From Glomus cerebriforme (lineage: Eukaryota; Glomeromycota; Glomeromycetes; Glomerales; Glomeraceae), in contig QKYT01000629.1 in NCBI GenBank assembly GCA_003550305.1, positions 31,850 to 47,660 on the forward strand: 15,811 bases of DNA, given 5' to 3'. Below, one piece after another: positions 1 through 8,487 of the stretch. Numbering within the stretch: position 1 is the first letter of the stretch; the number at the start of each line of letters is the position of its first letter. The position numbers were made by a program, and so were the translations under genes. Below the pieces are notes generated by a model. That model made no database searches and was not told the DNA's origin. It worked only from the letters and a program-made list of their open reading frames with translations.

Positions 1-347
1 ATCATAATTTTCCAAATAAGAATATTTATTGCATAAATCAAAGTGAGTTATAAATTTAACTCCATTAGATTGGAACAATTTTTTAATGTTTAAAATTAGT
101 AACAAAGAATCATACCATATTTCCAATCCGTAATTTAGTATATATTATCATAATATAAAACATTCTTCCAGGCATAAAAAATCAAATATATTTTATTTGT
201 ATCATCTTTTTTAAATTTAACCTGCAGTAAACTTTTCATACCATTTTAGTTGAACTTTCTAAATAGGAATTTTCAATCGAAAAGCTATATCTTAATTCCT
301 ATAAATTAAAATTTTTAATTATACATGTGGTTTATTATTATTTTGTA
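1..347. other. AT-rich stretch with no gene seen
   Basis: Both strands were read. Stops are dense in all frames and I see no coding-like segment, RNA gene or clear repeat. It may hold the lost 5' part of the broken nuclease-like gene that follows. Confidence 0.5.
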
Positions 348-690
348 ATGCAAAGTTCTTCTACAACTAGATGCATCCAGATAGCTAAGGAAATTCTTAA
401 TGAAGAACCTATTACCAAATATCGCGAATGGATTAGAGCTTGATGTTTTCTTTCAAAAGTATCAAATTGCATTGGAAGTGCAAGGGGCTCAGCATTGGTT
501 TCATAGCACCAGCTGGTATAAAGATGTCAAAGAACTCGAATCATGATTGGCAAAAAAGATGCGATAATGGAATCATCATCTTGAAGTATGGTATGATGAA
601 AAACTGGGAAATTGTTATTCCTAGAAGAATCTGTCTGACAATGACCTCAAATGACTATTTAATGATAAATGACTGAAGTCGAAATTTTTA
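348..690 (+). pseudogene. restriction-endonuclease-like (PD-(D/E)XK type) protein remnant, frameshifted
   Basis: Three reading frames together give one recognisable protein. From the ATG at 348 one frame reads AKEILNEEPITKYREWI. At about 430 the next frame takes over with LELDVFFQKYQIALEVQGAQH. After about 540 a third frame gives RQKRCDNGI, and then LEVWYDEK and EIVIPRRI alternate between frames. The order D...(9-10)...ExQG-QH followed by a basic QKR and an EVWY strand is the core of a nuclease-like domain I know from large Glomeromycotina families; D at 442, the ExQ at about 475 and the later basic residues would be the metal-site candidates. At least three frameshifts and in-frame stops (for example at about 531) make it non-functional as read. 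The family assignment is from memory of motif shape. The N-terminal part of the usual protein is not visible upstream. Confidence 0.6.
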
Positions 691-822
691 AACTACGATC
701 GACAGAATTAATATAAATAATGATCCATTGCACAAATTCGGCTTTTCATACTTTTACCTATATATGGAAGCGCAAACGGATGACCCTTACTGGTGGCTTG
801 ATAAACTTGTAATCAAAGAACC

Positions 823-1971
823 ATGGACGAGAAATATAATAACGAATTTTATCGACAAGTTCAGGTATTACGTTATTACGTTGTTTCGTTGTTTCTGTTC
901 TGACATGTTTTAATAATGCAAAAAAAAACATTTGCATAGATATCAAAGAATCGTGATCCCGTATGGAACAGCAGGGATTATAGTGACACCGCCCGGACTT
1001 CCCCAAATCTTAGTAATCACAATATGGGACGCTGTTTGTCTCCTGTGGGGATACTATGTCAAGAGAAAAACGAGGCAAATGTCGCGGGCTTATCTTCGCC
1101 AAATGCAAAAATGCCTGAACAAAATAACCATGATGATGGAAACAGACGCGGAAGATCGCCCATCAACGACAAACATCACGTATTCGCCTCGAAGAATGAC
1201 GATCACGAAAAAATCACGAAAAACAAGAAAGGAAAGAAAAAAAGTAAGAAAAAAGAAATCCCAGTTAAAAAAGGCTGCGGATCATTACATGTCTGGGGCA
1301 CCGATCCGCAGCGGAAAACAAACAGAAACAGAGACGCTGACAAAGATGATGATGTACGACAACAACAAGCAGATAGCGAACTCGAGAGTAGAAAGTATAC
1401 CAGCATTGCAGTGGTGTCATTCGAATGTTGTCCTAACAGAAGAAGAATCCGAGAATTTGAACCACCCTTGGGGGAACTGTGCCGAGTCGGTTCCTTGGTG
1501 GATACTTCAGGAACTACGTGGACAACAGAAGAACCAACGATCCCATGTCATCTTGTACTCCCGGACAATTATTTTACAAGAACTGGAAGTCAAGCTCCCA
1601 TGTGTAAGATGTCAGAAGGTAATGAACTACATGAATCATTACATGAACATAACAGTTCGATAATGGTGGTCGAAAAGATCAAGAATGAATATGACTGTCA
1701 TCGTATTGCAAAATCTGTCAGACGTAATATCTTGAGCAAAGAATCATATCATACTTATATGAAAGATATTAAAGAATTTGGCTTTAATCATATCATCATT
1801 ATCGGGCAACGTGACTATGGAGTGCTTTTTCTTGACTGTTATGGCCGCATATTTGATTGGGACGTTATTAATTTTTTATTATGGCCACTTGGGAATTATT
1901 TAAAGAATAAACCGAAGGTGGCATGGGGCATAGAGTACAACGGGACCATTACTGAATTTGAAGTTGTGTGA
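823..1971 (+). CDS. unknown protein with Lys-rich tract and conserved-looking C-terminal domain; two-exon model
   Basis: Proposed exons are 823-864 and 940-1971, joined in phase 0 to give about 357 residues. The ATG at 823 has a good context (A at -3, G at +4). Exon 1 encodes MDEKYNNEFYRQVQ. The intron (865-939, 75 nt) starts GTATTA, has a CTGAC-like branch site near 900 and ends TTTGCATAG. Exon 2 has no stop before 1969-1971. An alternative is the unspliced ATG at 1024 (315 residues). Residues about 105-125 form a lysine-rich tract that could be a nuclear-localisation signal; a polar Asp/Arg/Gln-rich region follows. The last 75 residues (IIIIGQRDYGVLFLDCYGR, then FDWD, LLWPLG, VAWGIEYNG) look like a compact beta-rich domain. 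I do not recognise it; a resemblance to SUKH/Smi1-type strands is too weak to assert. It is clearly more GC-rich than its surroundings, which fits real coding or recent acquisition. Confidence 0.6.
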
Positions 1972-2285
1972 AGTTTGCTTTTTTTTACTTTAACCTTTTT
2001 TATAAATATTTTCTTTTTCTTTCAGATAAGATTAGTATACACAAATTGTATTTTCTGCATTATCTTATAAAGTAATCTATTGATTGTAATGTATTAAAAA
2101 ATAATGATATATCTAGCGTATCTTGAATCAATTATATATATAATAAAGCTTTACCCATATCAGTTAATAATAATAGCATGATGTGAATCTGTGCGAAAGT
2201 AAAAACGATTAGCCAAAAGGCAATTGTTATTCAATTTAATTTTACACAGTTGCTATACACACTCCGGAATAATTATTTTTTATAG
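1972..2285. other. AT-rich spacer with possible polyadenylation signal
   Basis: No coding-like reading frame is seen. An AATAAA lies at about 2142-2147, downstream of the stop at 1969-1971, but such hexamers are expected by chance in DNA this AT-rich. The stretch ends in a T-rich acceptor-like TTTTTTATAG just before the next coding-like segment. Confidence 0.4.
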
Positions 2286-2673
2286 ATTCTAACAGGAAAT
2301 CTTATTCTTCTAACTCACATGACTCACACGATCACATTTCTTGGAAGCAAGCGAGAAGAGCTGTTAATTTGTTGTTAAATCATTCAGTTAAAGAATCTGA
2401 TCTATGTTTAAAATTAATCTTTAGTATATTTAAGGGTGGTAAGCATCAAATAGACTACTATTATGAAAAAAAGGTTTAAAAATCTTCCTATATGCAAAAA
2501 ATATCATGAGAACCTGATTGGTGAATGGTGGATCTTATCGATGGTCAAGAAAATAAATCATTATTTGATTTGTGATAATATCAAAAGACAAGGAATCCCA
2601 CTTGATGCCTGAGAGTTTTCGCGATTATCTGAGATGCGCAGTGCAATTTCATGCTGAAAGAATAGTTCTGTGA
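2286..2673 (+). pseudogene. decayed gene of unknown function
   Basis: A splice-acceptor-like T-run plus ATAG at 2276-2285 opens a coding-like segment with polar and helical composition (SHDSHDHISWKQARRAVNLL, then LCLKLIFSIFKGGKHQIDYYY), ending at TAA 2477-2479. The next frame continues without a break in character from 2478: LPICKKYHENLIGEWWILS, then DNIKRQGIPLDA, a TGA at 2610-2612, then EFSRLSEMR. A third frame finishes with CAVQFHAERIVL before TGA at 2671-2673. Changes of frame around 2475 and 2650 plus one internal stop suggest a dead copy. The upstream exon that should pair with the acceptor was not found. I do not recognise the family. The antisense open frame at 2581-2850 is taken to be a shadow. 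Confidence 0.45.
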
Positions 2674-2965
2674 TGTAAGATTGGCATTTTTTCTTTTACT
2701 ACCTAAATTCTTCCTACCGAAGCGATATTCTACTAAAGTCTTATGAATAAGCATATAGGACCGGAAAAGTATCGCAATATGAATAAGGGCAGTAACATAT
2801 ATTAGTTTTATAAGAAGTCCTACCCCTCTAGGTAATATTTTTTCAACCAACTAGGGAGGTGTGAGGCTTCACGTGAGAATGCTCAATTTTTTGAATGAAA
2901 TAAATCATTAAAATGCAAGAGAAATATATAGTTAATTGCTTTTTTTTGCTTATATTATGATTAAT
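2674..2965. other. spacer, nothing identified
   Basis: A few short open stretches are present (for example MNKHIGPEKYRNMNKG around 2740-2800 on the plus strand), but stops interrupt them and no motif stands out. It could be the trailing part of the decayed gene just upstream. Confidence 0.35.
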
Positions 2966-3033
2966 ATATTTTATTATAATTATAATTATTTATAATTATA
3001 AATGATAGAATATATGATTATATAATAAAATAT
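2966..3033. repeat. AT-only inverted repeat (13-bp arms) beside the LINE 3' edge
   Basis: The arms ATATTTTATTATA at 2966-2978 and TATAATAAAATAT at 3021-3033 are perfect reverse complements. A 16-bp perfect palindrome, ATTTATAATTATAAAT, lies between them at 2988-3003. The whole is nearly pure A/T and sits 5 bp from the last base of LINE-side coding sequence. It could be a breakpoint-prone hairpin or simple AT-rich sequence. Confidence 0.6.
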
Positions 3034-3037
3034 GAGA

Positions 3038-3165
3038 TTTAAATTGGTAAAGGGCTTGCAGCTAATACCTCAAGACGTTCATATTCTCTAATTACATCTG
3101 GATCTGTCATAAAAGCAGCTCTATCAAGTGCTGCAATTTGGTTGGATTGGATAAAAGGGATTTTT
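3038..3165 (-). other. short coding-like tail of unknown identity at the LINE edge
   Basis: On the minus strand one frame reads QIAALDRAAFMTDPDVIREY followed by ERLEVLAASPLPI and a TAA at about 3038. It is less AT-rich and more protein-like than the surrounding LINE relic and is out of frame with the endonuclease reading. It may be a piece of another gene joined to the LINE, or LINE sequence after a frameshift. I do not recognise it. Confidence 0.35.
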
Positions 3166-4013
3166 GGACATCAATTAAACCATTGGCTTTCAAAGTAAAA
3201 ATAAAATTCTGTTTTGTTCATGAGTAAAATTATCCTGATTTTACATCTTAGTTTTTTTGGTTAATGTTAAAGTCCCCTAAAATTATATGAAAGTAGTTGT
3301 TAGGAGTGTTTAATAAATTTTTGATATGCGTTACATAGGATTCTGTTAAGACATTAGTCTTTGTGTCGTTGTGGATAGGGAGGTATAGCTGGTAATGCAG
3401 ATTATTAATTTATGTCTGTAAAATAAGTCTATGTGTAAAAGTCAGCCTTCTAATGTAGATTTTTTTGAAATGTGATTATAAATGTTTTCTTTAATTAATA
3501 TGGAAGTTCCTGTGCCTTTGTTAAGGCTTGTGTTATCGTGGATCAAATAGATATTGAAGGTTTTATTAGTAATTGGTTAGTAATTTGTTCTGGTCTATTA
3601 GGTATTATGTTATTATTATGTAATCCAGTTTCTGTTAGACAGAGAATGTCTAATTTGTATTGTAAAAATGGTTATGAATATTTGTAATTTTTGAACGAAA
3701 ACTTTGTCGGATATTTAAAGTTCCTATTTTAATGCTATTTACTACAGGTAAAATGTACGGGTTATTATTAGAAGTTGTATTGGAAAGGATTTTTATATAA
3801 TTTTTCTTTGAAGAATACGATTTTTTTTTTGTGTTTTTATATTATGAAGTTGAGTAAAAGGGTCATTTAAAATGTTAATATTATCAGGTAAAATTTATTA
3901 TCTATATTTGTTGGGATATAATCAATTGTATGGGGTGTCTTTGAAGTGATATCGGCCATAGCGAGAGAGTTAAAATTAAGAATTATATTAGCTGTTGTTG
4001 GTTGTACACTCAT
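3038..4013 (-). pseudogene. LINE ORF2 fragment: endonuclease (EEP) domain only
   Basis: The minus-strand ATG at 4013 begins MSVQPTTANIILNFNSLAMA. After frameshifts the endonuclease motifs appear in order: IGTLNIR at 3707-3727, LTETGL at 3621-3638 (Glu would be the metal ligand) and LGDFN at 3266-3280. Between them NKGTGTSILIKENIYNHISK fits the same fold. The final SDH motif, the reverse transcriptase and all later domains are absent. Near 3160-3195 the frame LKANGLIDVQKSLLSNPTK still looks like endonuclease; from there to 3038 a different frame is open and ends in TAA. The nuclease would nick target DNA to prime reverse transcription in an intact element. Several stops and single-base shifts make this copy inactive. 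Confidence 0.75.
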
Positions 4014-4028
4014 TGATGTTAATAATTG

Positions 4029-6076
4029 TTATGGGAAATGAAACGATTTTAGTTTGGGTTTATCCAGCCAAGGACGTTTCATTTGCTGGATTGGTTTGGA
4101 TATGGATTGTTATTGATTATTTGGCCAGTATAATTGTTGTTTTCTGTTATAATTGAACCGTCGTCCATGGTAGTAATCGTGTCATTACCATTTGAGGTAT
4201 GCCCTGTGGTGAAATATTCATTATTGTTGTCTTGGTTGAAATTGAAGTGGTTACGTGAAGTGTCGATATTCGTGGTGAAGTCATTTATTAGTTTATTGAT
4301 TACAATATCTTATTTAATATTTAATTGTAGGTTAGTTTCTTTGATAAGGGTGATATCTTTAGATGTATCTAGTAATTTGGTTTGTAGAACTTTGACATTA
4401 TTTTGTAGTTGTTTAATGATATTGGATTGTGTTTGAATTAGGTTCTTCAGTTGTTTAATTTTATCGTTAATTTGTAGGACGTAGATGGGTAATTGTTTGA
4501 TCGGGAAGGTTGATATATGGGATGATTAGCGTTAGCTAATTGATTGTTATATTGATTATAGTTTGTATGTTTAGATAATCTGGGTGTGTTTTGAATAACA
4601 TTGGCGAATTTTTTGGACCAATCTTCTGTTAGCATGGGAATTTTGTGAACAAAATTAGCCACTGTTGCTTGAATGTTGTTAATGTTATTACAGTGGTTGT
4701 GATCGTGGTTAGTGAGTTACAGACTGTACAATGGTTGCTATTTGGTAGGAGAACGTAGATTTTTGATTTATGTATGGTCATTGAACGATTTTTAGGAATA
4801 AAATCATTGAACTATGTATACATATGCTGATTTTGTTCTTCTCAGATTAATGAATGGGAAGGTGCAGAGGGTGTTGAATGTGACTGTGATTGGAATGCCC
4901 ATAATTTTATAATGCCATTGTGTACGTCAGAAATAGTTCAGAAATATTCATCAGCTTGGGTTTTGTTAGGAACAATCCTGAGAAAAATGTTATCGTATTG
5001 AACGGACCATATGTCTTCAGTAATAATTTTTTCTAATGATTTATTAGATTTAAACTCAATTTTGAGTTGTTTTAAGAATGGTTTATTTTTCCTATTTGAA
5101 TTGTAGTAATTGGAATTAGGTCATTTAACTATTTCTTCATAAAATGAGATAGGGCCTAATTCATTGGTAATAAAATCTATAATGTGTTGATTATCTATAT
5201 TTTGAGGTATGTCTAATAAACGAATGGTATTAGTCCATTTTTGTTTGAAGATCGGTTCAATAATATTCACGAGGTGTTGTTGTTCATATATGTAAAATTT
5301 GGCATTTAATTCATTTATTTTTGTATTGTGTAAACTGTCACGAACCATTTTGTCATTGAAGACTATTTGAGTATTTTTGTGTCTTTGAAGTTTTGTATAC
5401 CTAAAAATCCTTCAAAGGTAGTAGGGAATTCTTTTTTTAAAACCTGTTTGATTTCCATTTTGAGAATAGTTAGGAGGGAATTAGGAAAAGAATTTAAGGG
5501 GGCAAAAGTGATAAATTGATTGTGATTATGTGTTAATTGAATATCTGTGATATAATTGTGATATCGTATCTTTTGGAGCGAGAACTATCTTTATTCGTGA
5601 TTGATGCAGAATAAGGGGGCGGATTTGAATTGTTTTCCATAGTGGAAGTGGATATTCTGTTGAAGTTATGTGGCATGGAGATCGGTGCTAATGTTAAATG
5701 TTTGGTCAATTGTAGAACTTGAATTGTAAACTTTGTTTTTTTCCTTTGTTAAGTTGATCAGCGGTCTTTGTATTAGATGCAATAGCATGAATTGAGTTGT
5801 CTAGTGTTTGTTCAGTATAATTGTTAGGGGATTCTATTATGTTGATTATTATATGGAATTTGATGATCAGATGATAGTGGGTGTTTGGAATATTTGACAG
5901 TGATATAGGATTTATAATATTTCGTTAATTTCCATACTGTTGGGTGTATAGGTATCATTTATTATATTTTGTTTTGTGTTTAGGAAAGAGGTTATGGGCG
6001 GGGATGAACTGAGTATTTGTGGTTGTTTAGAGGAGCTTCTAGGTGTTTTGCAAGAACTGTTACTAGTTTGAGACAT
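4029..6076 (-). pseudogene. LINE ORF1: RNA-binding gag-like protein, frameshifted
   Basis: The start MSQTSNSSCKTPRSSSKQ opens at 6076 on the minus strand; a stop follows after about 50 codons and the reading frame changes repeatedly. A Ser/Thr/Pro-rich N-terminus comes first. At 5121-5260 the segment TNTIRLLDIPQNIDNQHIID followed by FITNELGPIS has the shape of an RRM beta1-alpha1-beta2. At about 4690-4735 CTVC-NSL and, one frame over, NHDHNHC make a CCHC-type knuckle. At about 4310-4480 a heptad-like run (KIKQLKNLIQTQSNIIKQL and onwards) looks like a coiled coil. The end reads MKRPWLDKPKLKSFHFP before a stop at 4029-4031. RRM plus knuckle plus coiled coil is known for LINE ORF1 proteins that coat element RNA. 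Positions after frameshifts are approximate. Confidence 0.7.
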
Positions 6077-6804
6077 TTTATATTTTATATTTTAAATTTT
6101 TTTTGTATTTTTCTATTATTTTGTTATTGCTTTGTTATTATTGTGTTAGTTACTTTCGAGTTTGTATCTGAGCTTTATTCGTGATTAAAAGTATTGTTTT
6201 CTATGAAATAATGTATTGAAACTATCAAGTTTCGTAAAATTACTGCAGATTTTTATTTTTTTAACAGTTTCGGATAAAGAGTTTTTTTTAATAAAATACA
6301 GTTATATATATTTCATTAAATGTGGCACTCATGTGACATAATTTTGGATGAATAGATTTTCACAACTACTTGCGTTAGTAAAAAATAAAAAATAAACATG
6401 GAAGTTATGTAAATATCACGTGATTTTTAGCGCATCAATCTAAAGAATTTTCAAAAAACCTTGTGTATGGATTGAATATATTAATATAATTTCTATAATT
6501 TCTATACTAATATAATATCAGATACAAATCATATGACATTAATGGAACTCATTGTCATTACAATGAAATAATTAAAATACAGAAAACTTTTCTAATTGAT
6601 TAACTAAAATTTCTAAATTTGACAACAAAAATAAATCTGACATATTTTTAATTGATGTGAAATTATTCAAAAGCAATAACTATTATTAATTGATGAACAC
6701 TTTAAGTGAGTATAATTATTTTAGGAGATAAAATAATAAAAATAATATGATAAATTTAAAGATCCTCAAGAAAGTTATAATAAATCTGAAATTAATCATT
6801 AAAT
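6077..6804. other. AT-rich spacer between LINE and kinase gene
   Basis: No coding-like segment was found on either strand. The part just above 6076 is where the LINE 5' UTR and internal promoter would lie, but no boundary can be drawn. The part below 6805 would include the kinase 3' UTR. Confidence 0.45.
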
Positions 6805-8487
6805 TTAATCTGTAAAAAAAAAAAAATAAAGAATATAATTAATTTACTAATTTCAATAAAATTTGTTTTATAAATAATTTATATTTACCTCGAGAATTAA
6901 TTTTAAGTTGAGTAAAATCAATAGGTTCTATAGATACTATAAATACAAACGATTAACAAATAGTATTACATTATTTTAAATCATAACAAATAGTTTAATT
7001 ACCTGAATATTCTTCATGGTCACTTGCATTTTTTTGTTCGGGTAAATTATTAAAATTCAATAATCTACTTGTGTAAATAGCTTGAGGATGTGTAGTATAA
7101 TTAAATTCAGTATTAATTGATGATTTTGTACAAGATTGATGATTTTCATTAAATTCATCTGCTTCAACAATTTGTTTATATATTTCACTATCCTTTTTAC
7201 TATAATAATCTATTGCATCCCACCATTGATTAAATCTTTCGCATAAATATTCTGCAGTTGGTCTTTTTGATGGGTCTGCGTCTACACATTGTTTAAATAA
7301 ATCATCTAATAATTGAGGGGCTTTAATATTAAGTCTTGGTCTTAAGCCTTGGCAGATTTTTACAGCTAAAAACTCATCATGAGGCATATCATAATAAGGA
7401 GGTAATCCATTAGATACTTNATACATAATAATTCCAAAGCTATAAATATCACTTTCTTGTGTATATTCTTTTCCTCTCAAAACTTCAGGAGCTACATATG
7501 GTAATACTCCATAAACATTTTTCTTGTACTTTTCTGATTTTTCATTTGCCGGTTTACATAATCCTAAATCAGTAATACTATAATTACCATACTCTTTATT
7601 TACATTTAATACATTACCACTATGAAAATCTTGATGAGTTAATCCCTCTTTATGGATATCTCTAAGACCATGTGCAATTTTACGTAGAATAATAATTTTA
7701 TTTCTCCAATTATATGTATTAATACTATGTCTTAGATCACCATTTTTTGCATACTCCATTACCATCATAAAATCACTTGTTTTAGGATCTTTAGTAATGC
7801 CATAAATATCAATAACATTTTCTGAATAATTCATTTTCAAGTGAAACTTAATCTATAGAATAAGTAAAAATTAGTTTCCATTTTTAAATATTTATTAAAA
7901 TCATACATTAAAATATTTACCTCGTTTAAAAATTCCAATGTTACATCTTTTGAATTATTTAAACTTTTTAATGCAACTTTTCGATAATATTTGTCCACAT
8001 ATATTAGTCTATCCCATTGATTAATTTCATAATTCCAACATAATATAAATCCATCCTTCCATTTTGCTTTATATATTTTACCAAAACCTCCTTTTGTAAT
8101 ATATTTAATATCATAAAATCCATCATATTCAATCCATTCTAATTTTTCACCTCTATTTTTTGCATTAAGCTGAGATTCTTGAATTAATTTGTCAATATCA
8201 GAATTTCCGCTTGTCCAAATATTGAAATATTGTTGAAAATGTTTAGCGTTACATGATTGACACCATTTCCAACCAGTATTAGGTTGTTTACATTCTATAC
8301 ATAAACCATGTTCTTTATAACGTTCTTTTAATTCCTTATTTAATATTAGTTTATCAATTAACAGTTCTTGTTCTTCTGTTAGTCTATCACGGTCAAAATC
8401 TTTTATTTGTTCAAATATATCATCACTAAGATATTTTTGTTCACTTTGGTGTTTATTATAATGAAAGAAATTTTTAATGAAATCCAT
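6805..8487 (-). CDS. TKL-type protein kinase with N-terminal Cys4 zinc-ribbon-like motif; four-exon model
   Basis: Proposed exons on the minus strand are 8487-7921, 7852-7003, 6936-6889 and 6809-6805, about 489 residues. Introns begin GTAAAT, GTAATT and GTAAAT; acceptors are CTATAG, TTTATAG and a T13-ACAG. All phases fit. Residues 63-79 hold CIEC...CQSC. Kinase landmarks: glycine loop GGFG at about 133-136, VALK with Lys174, catalytic loop HQDFHSGN at 262-269, DLG at 284, APE at 310-312, then SDIYSFGIIMY and an Arg-containing PSKRPT. HQD replaces the usual HRD of this family (non-RD), and DLG replaces DFG. The catalytic Asp, Asn and Lys are present, so activity is plausible. The base N at 7420 makes codon 334 NAA (Glu expected; T would be a stop). 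Such kinases are hugely expanded in Rhizophagus; the substrate is unknown. No signal peptide or membrane segment is seen, so it is probably intracellular. Confidence 0.85.

Larger units (their letters stand above)
3038..6076 (-). mobile_element. LINE-type non-LTR retrotransposon, degenerate and lacking its 3' part
   Basis: Read on the minus strand, a gag-like ORF1 (start 6074-6076) is followed 16 nt after its end by an ORF2 start at 4013, the usual LINE order. ORF2 shows an apurinic-type endonuclease/exonuclease/phosphatase domain but ends near 3038 with no reverse transcriptase or RNase H. There is no poly-A tail or target-site duplication that I can define, so the outer limits are set by coding content only; some 5' UTR may extend above 6076. 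Many stops and frameshifts show it is dead. Losing the 3' half is opposite to the usual 5' truncation of LINE copies, so a later deletion or rearrangement at about 3040-3160 is likely. Confidence 0.8.

Noticed and set aside
728..913. 61-codon plus-strand open frame (MEAQTDDPYWWLDKL region)
   Set aside because: It competes with the better-supported first exon at 823-864, has no continuation and no recognisable domain, though an exon role cannot be fully excluded.
932..1663. 243-codon plus-strand open frame as a separate gene
   Set aside because: It overlaps the 940-1971 exon in another frame, has a less protein-like Lys/Arg/Met-rich translation and lacks the conserved-looking C-terminal domain; probably a by-product of higher GC.
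2581..2850. 89-codon minus-strand open frame
   Set aside because: It lies antisense to the decayed plus-strand gene, has no motif and no splice or context support.
4134..4436. 100-codon plus-strand open frame with hydrophobic segments
   Set aside because: It is antisense to the coiled-coil end of LINE ORF1; its Leu/Ile/Val richness mirrors the Asn/Lys-rich sense strand.
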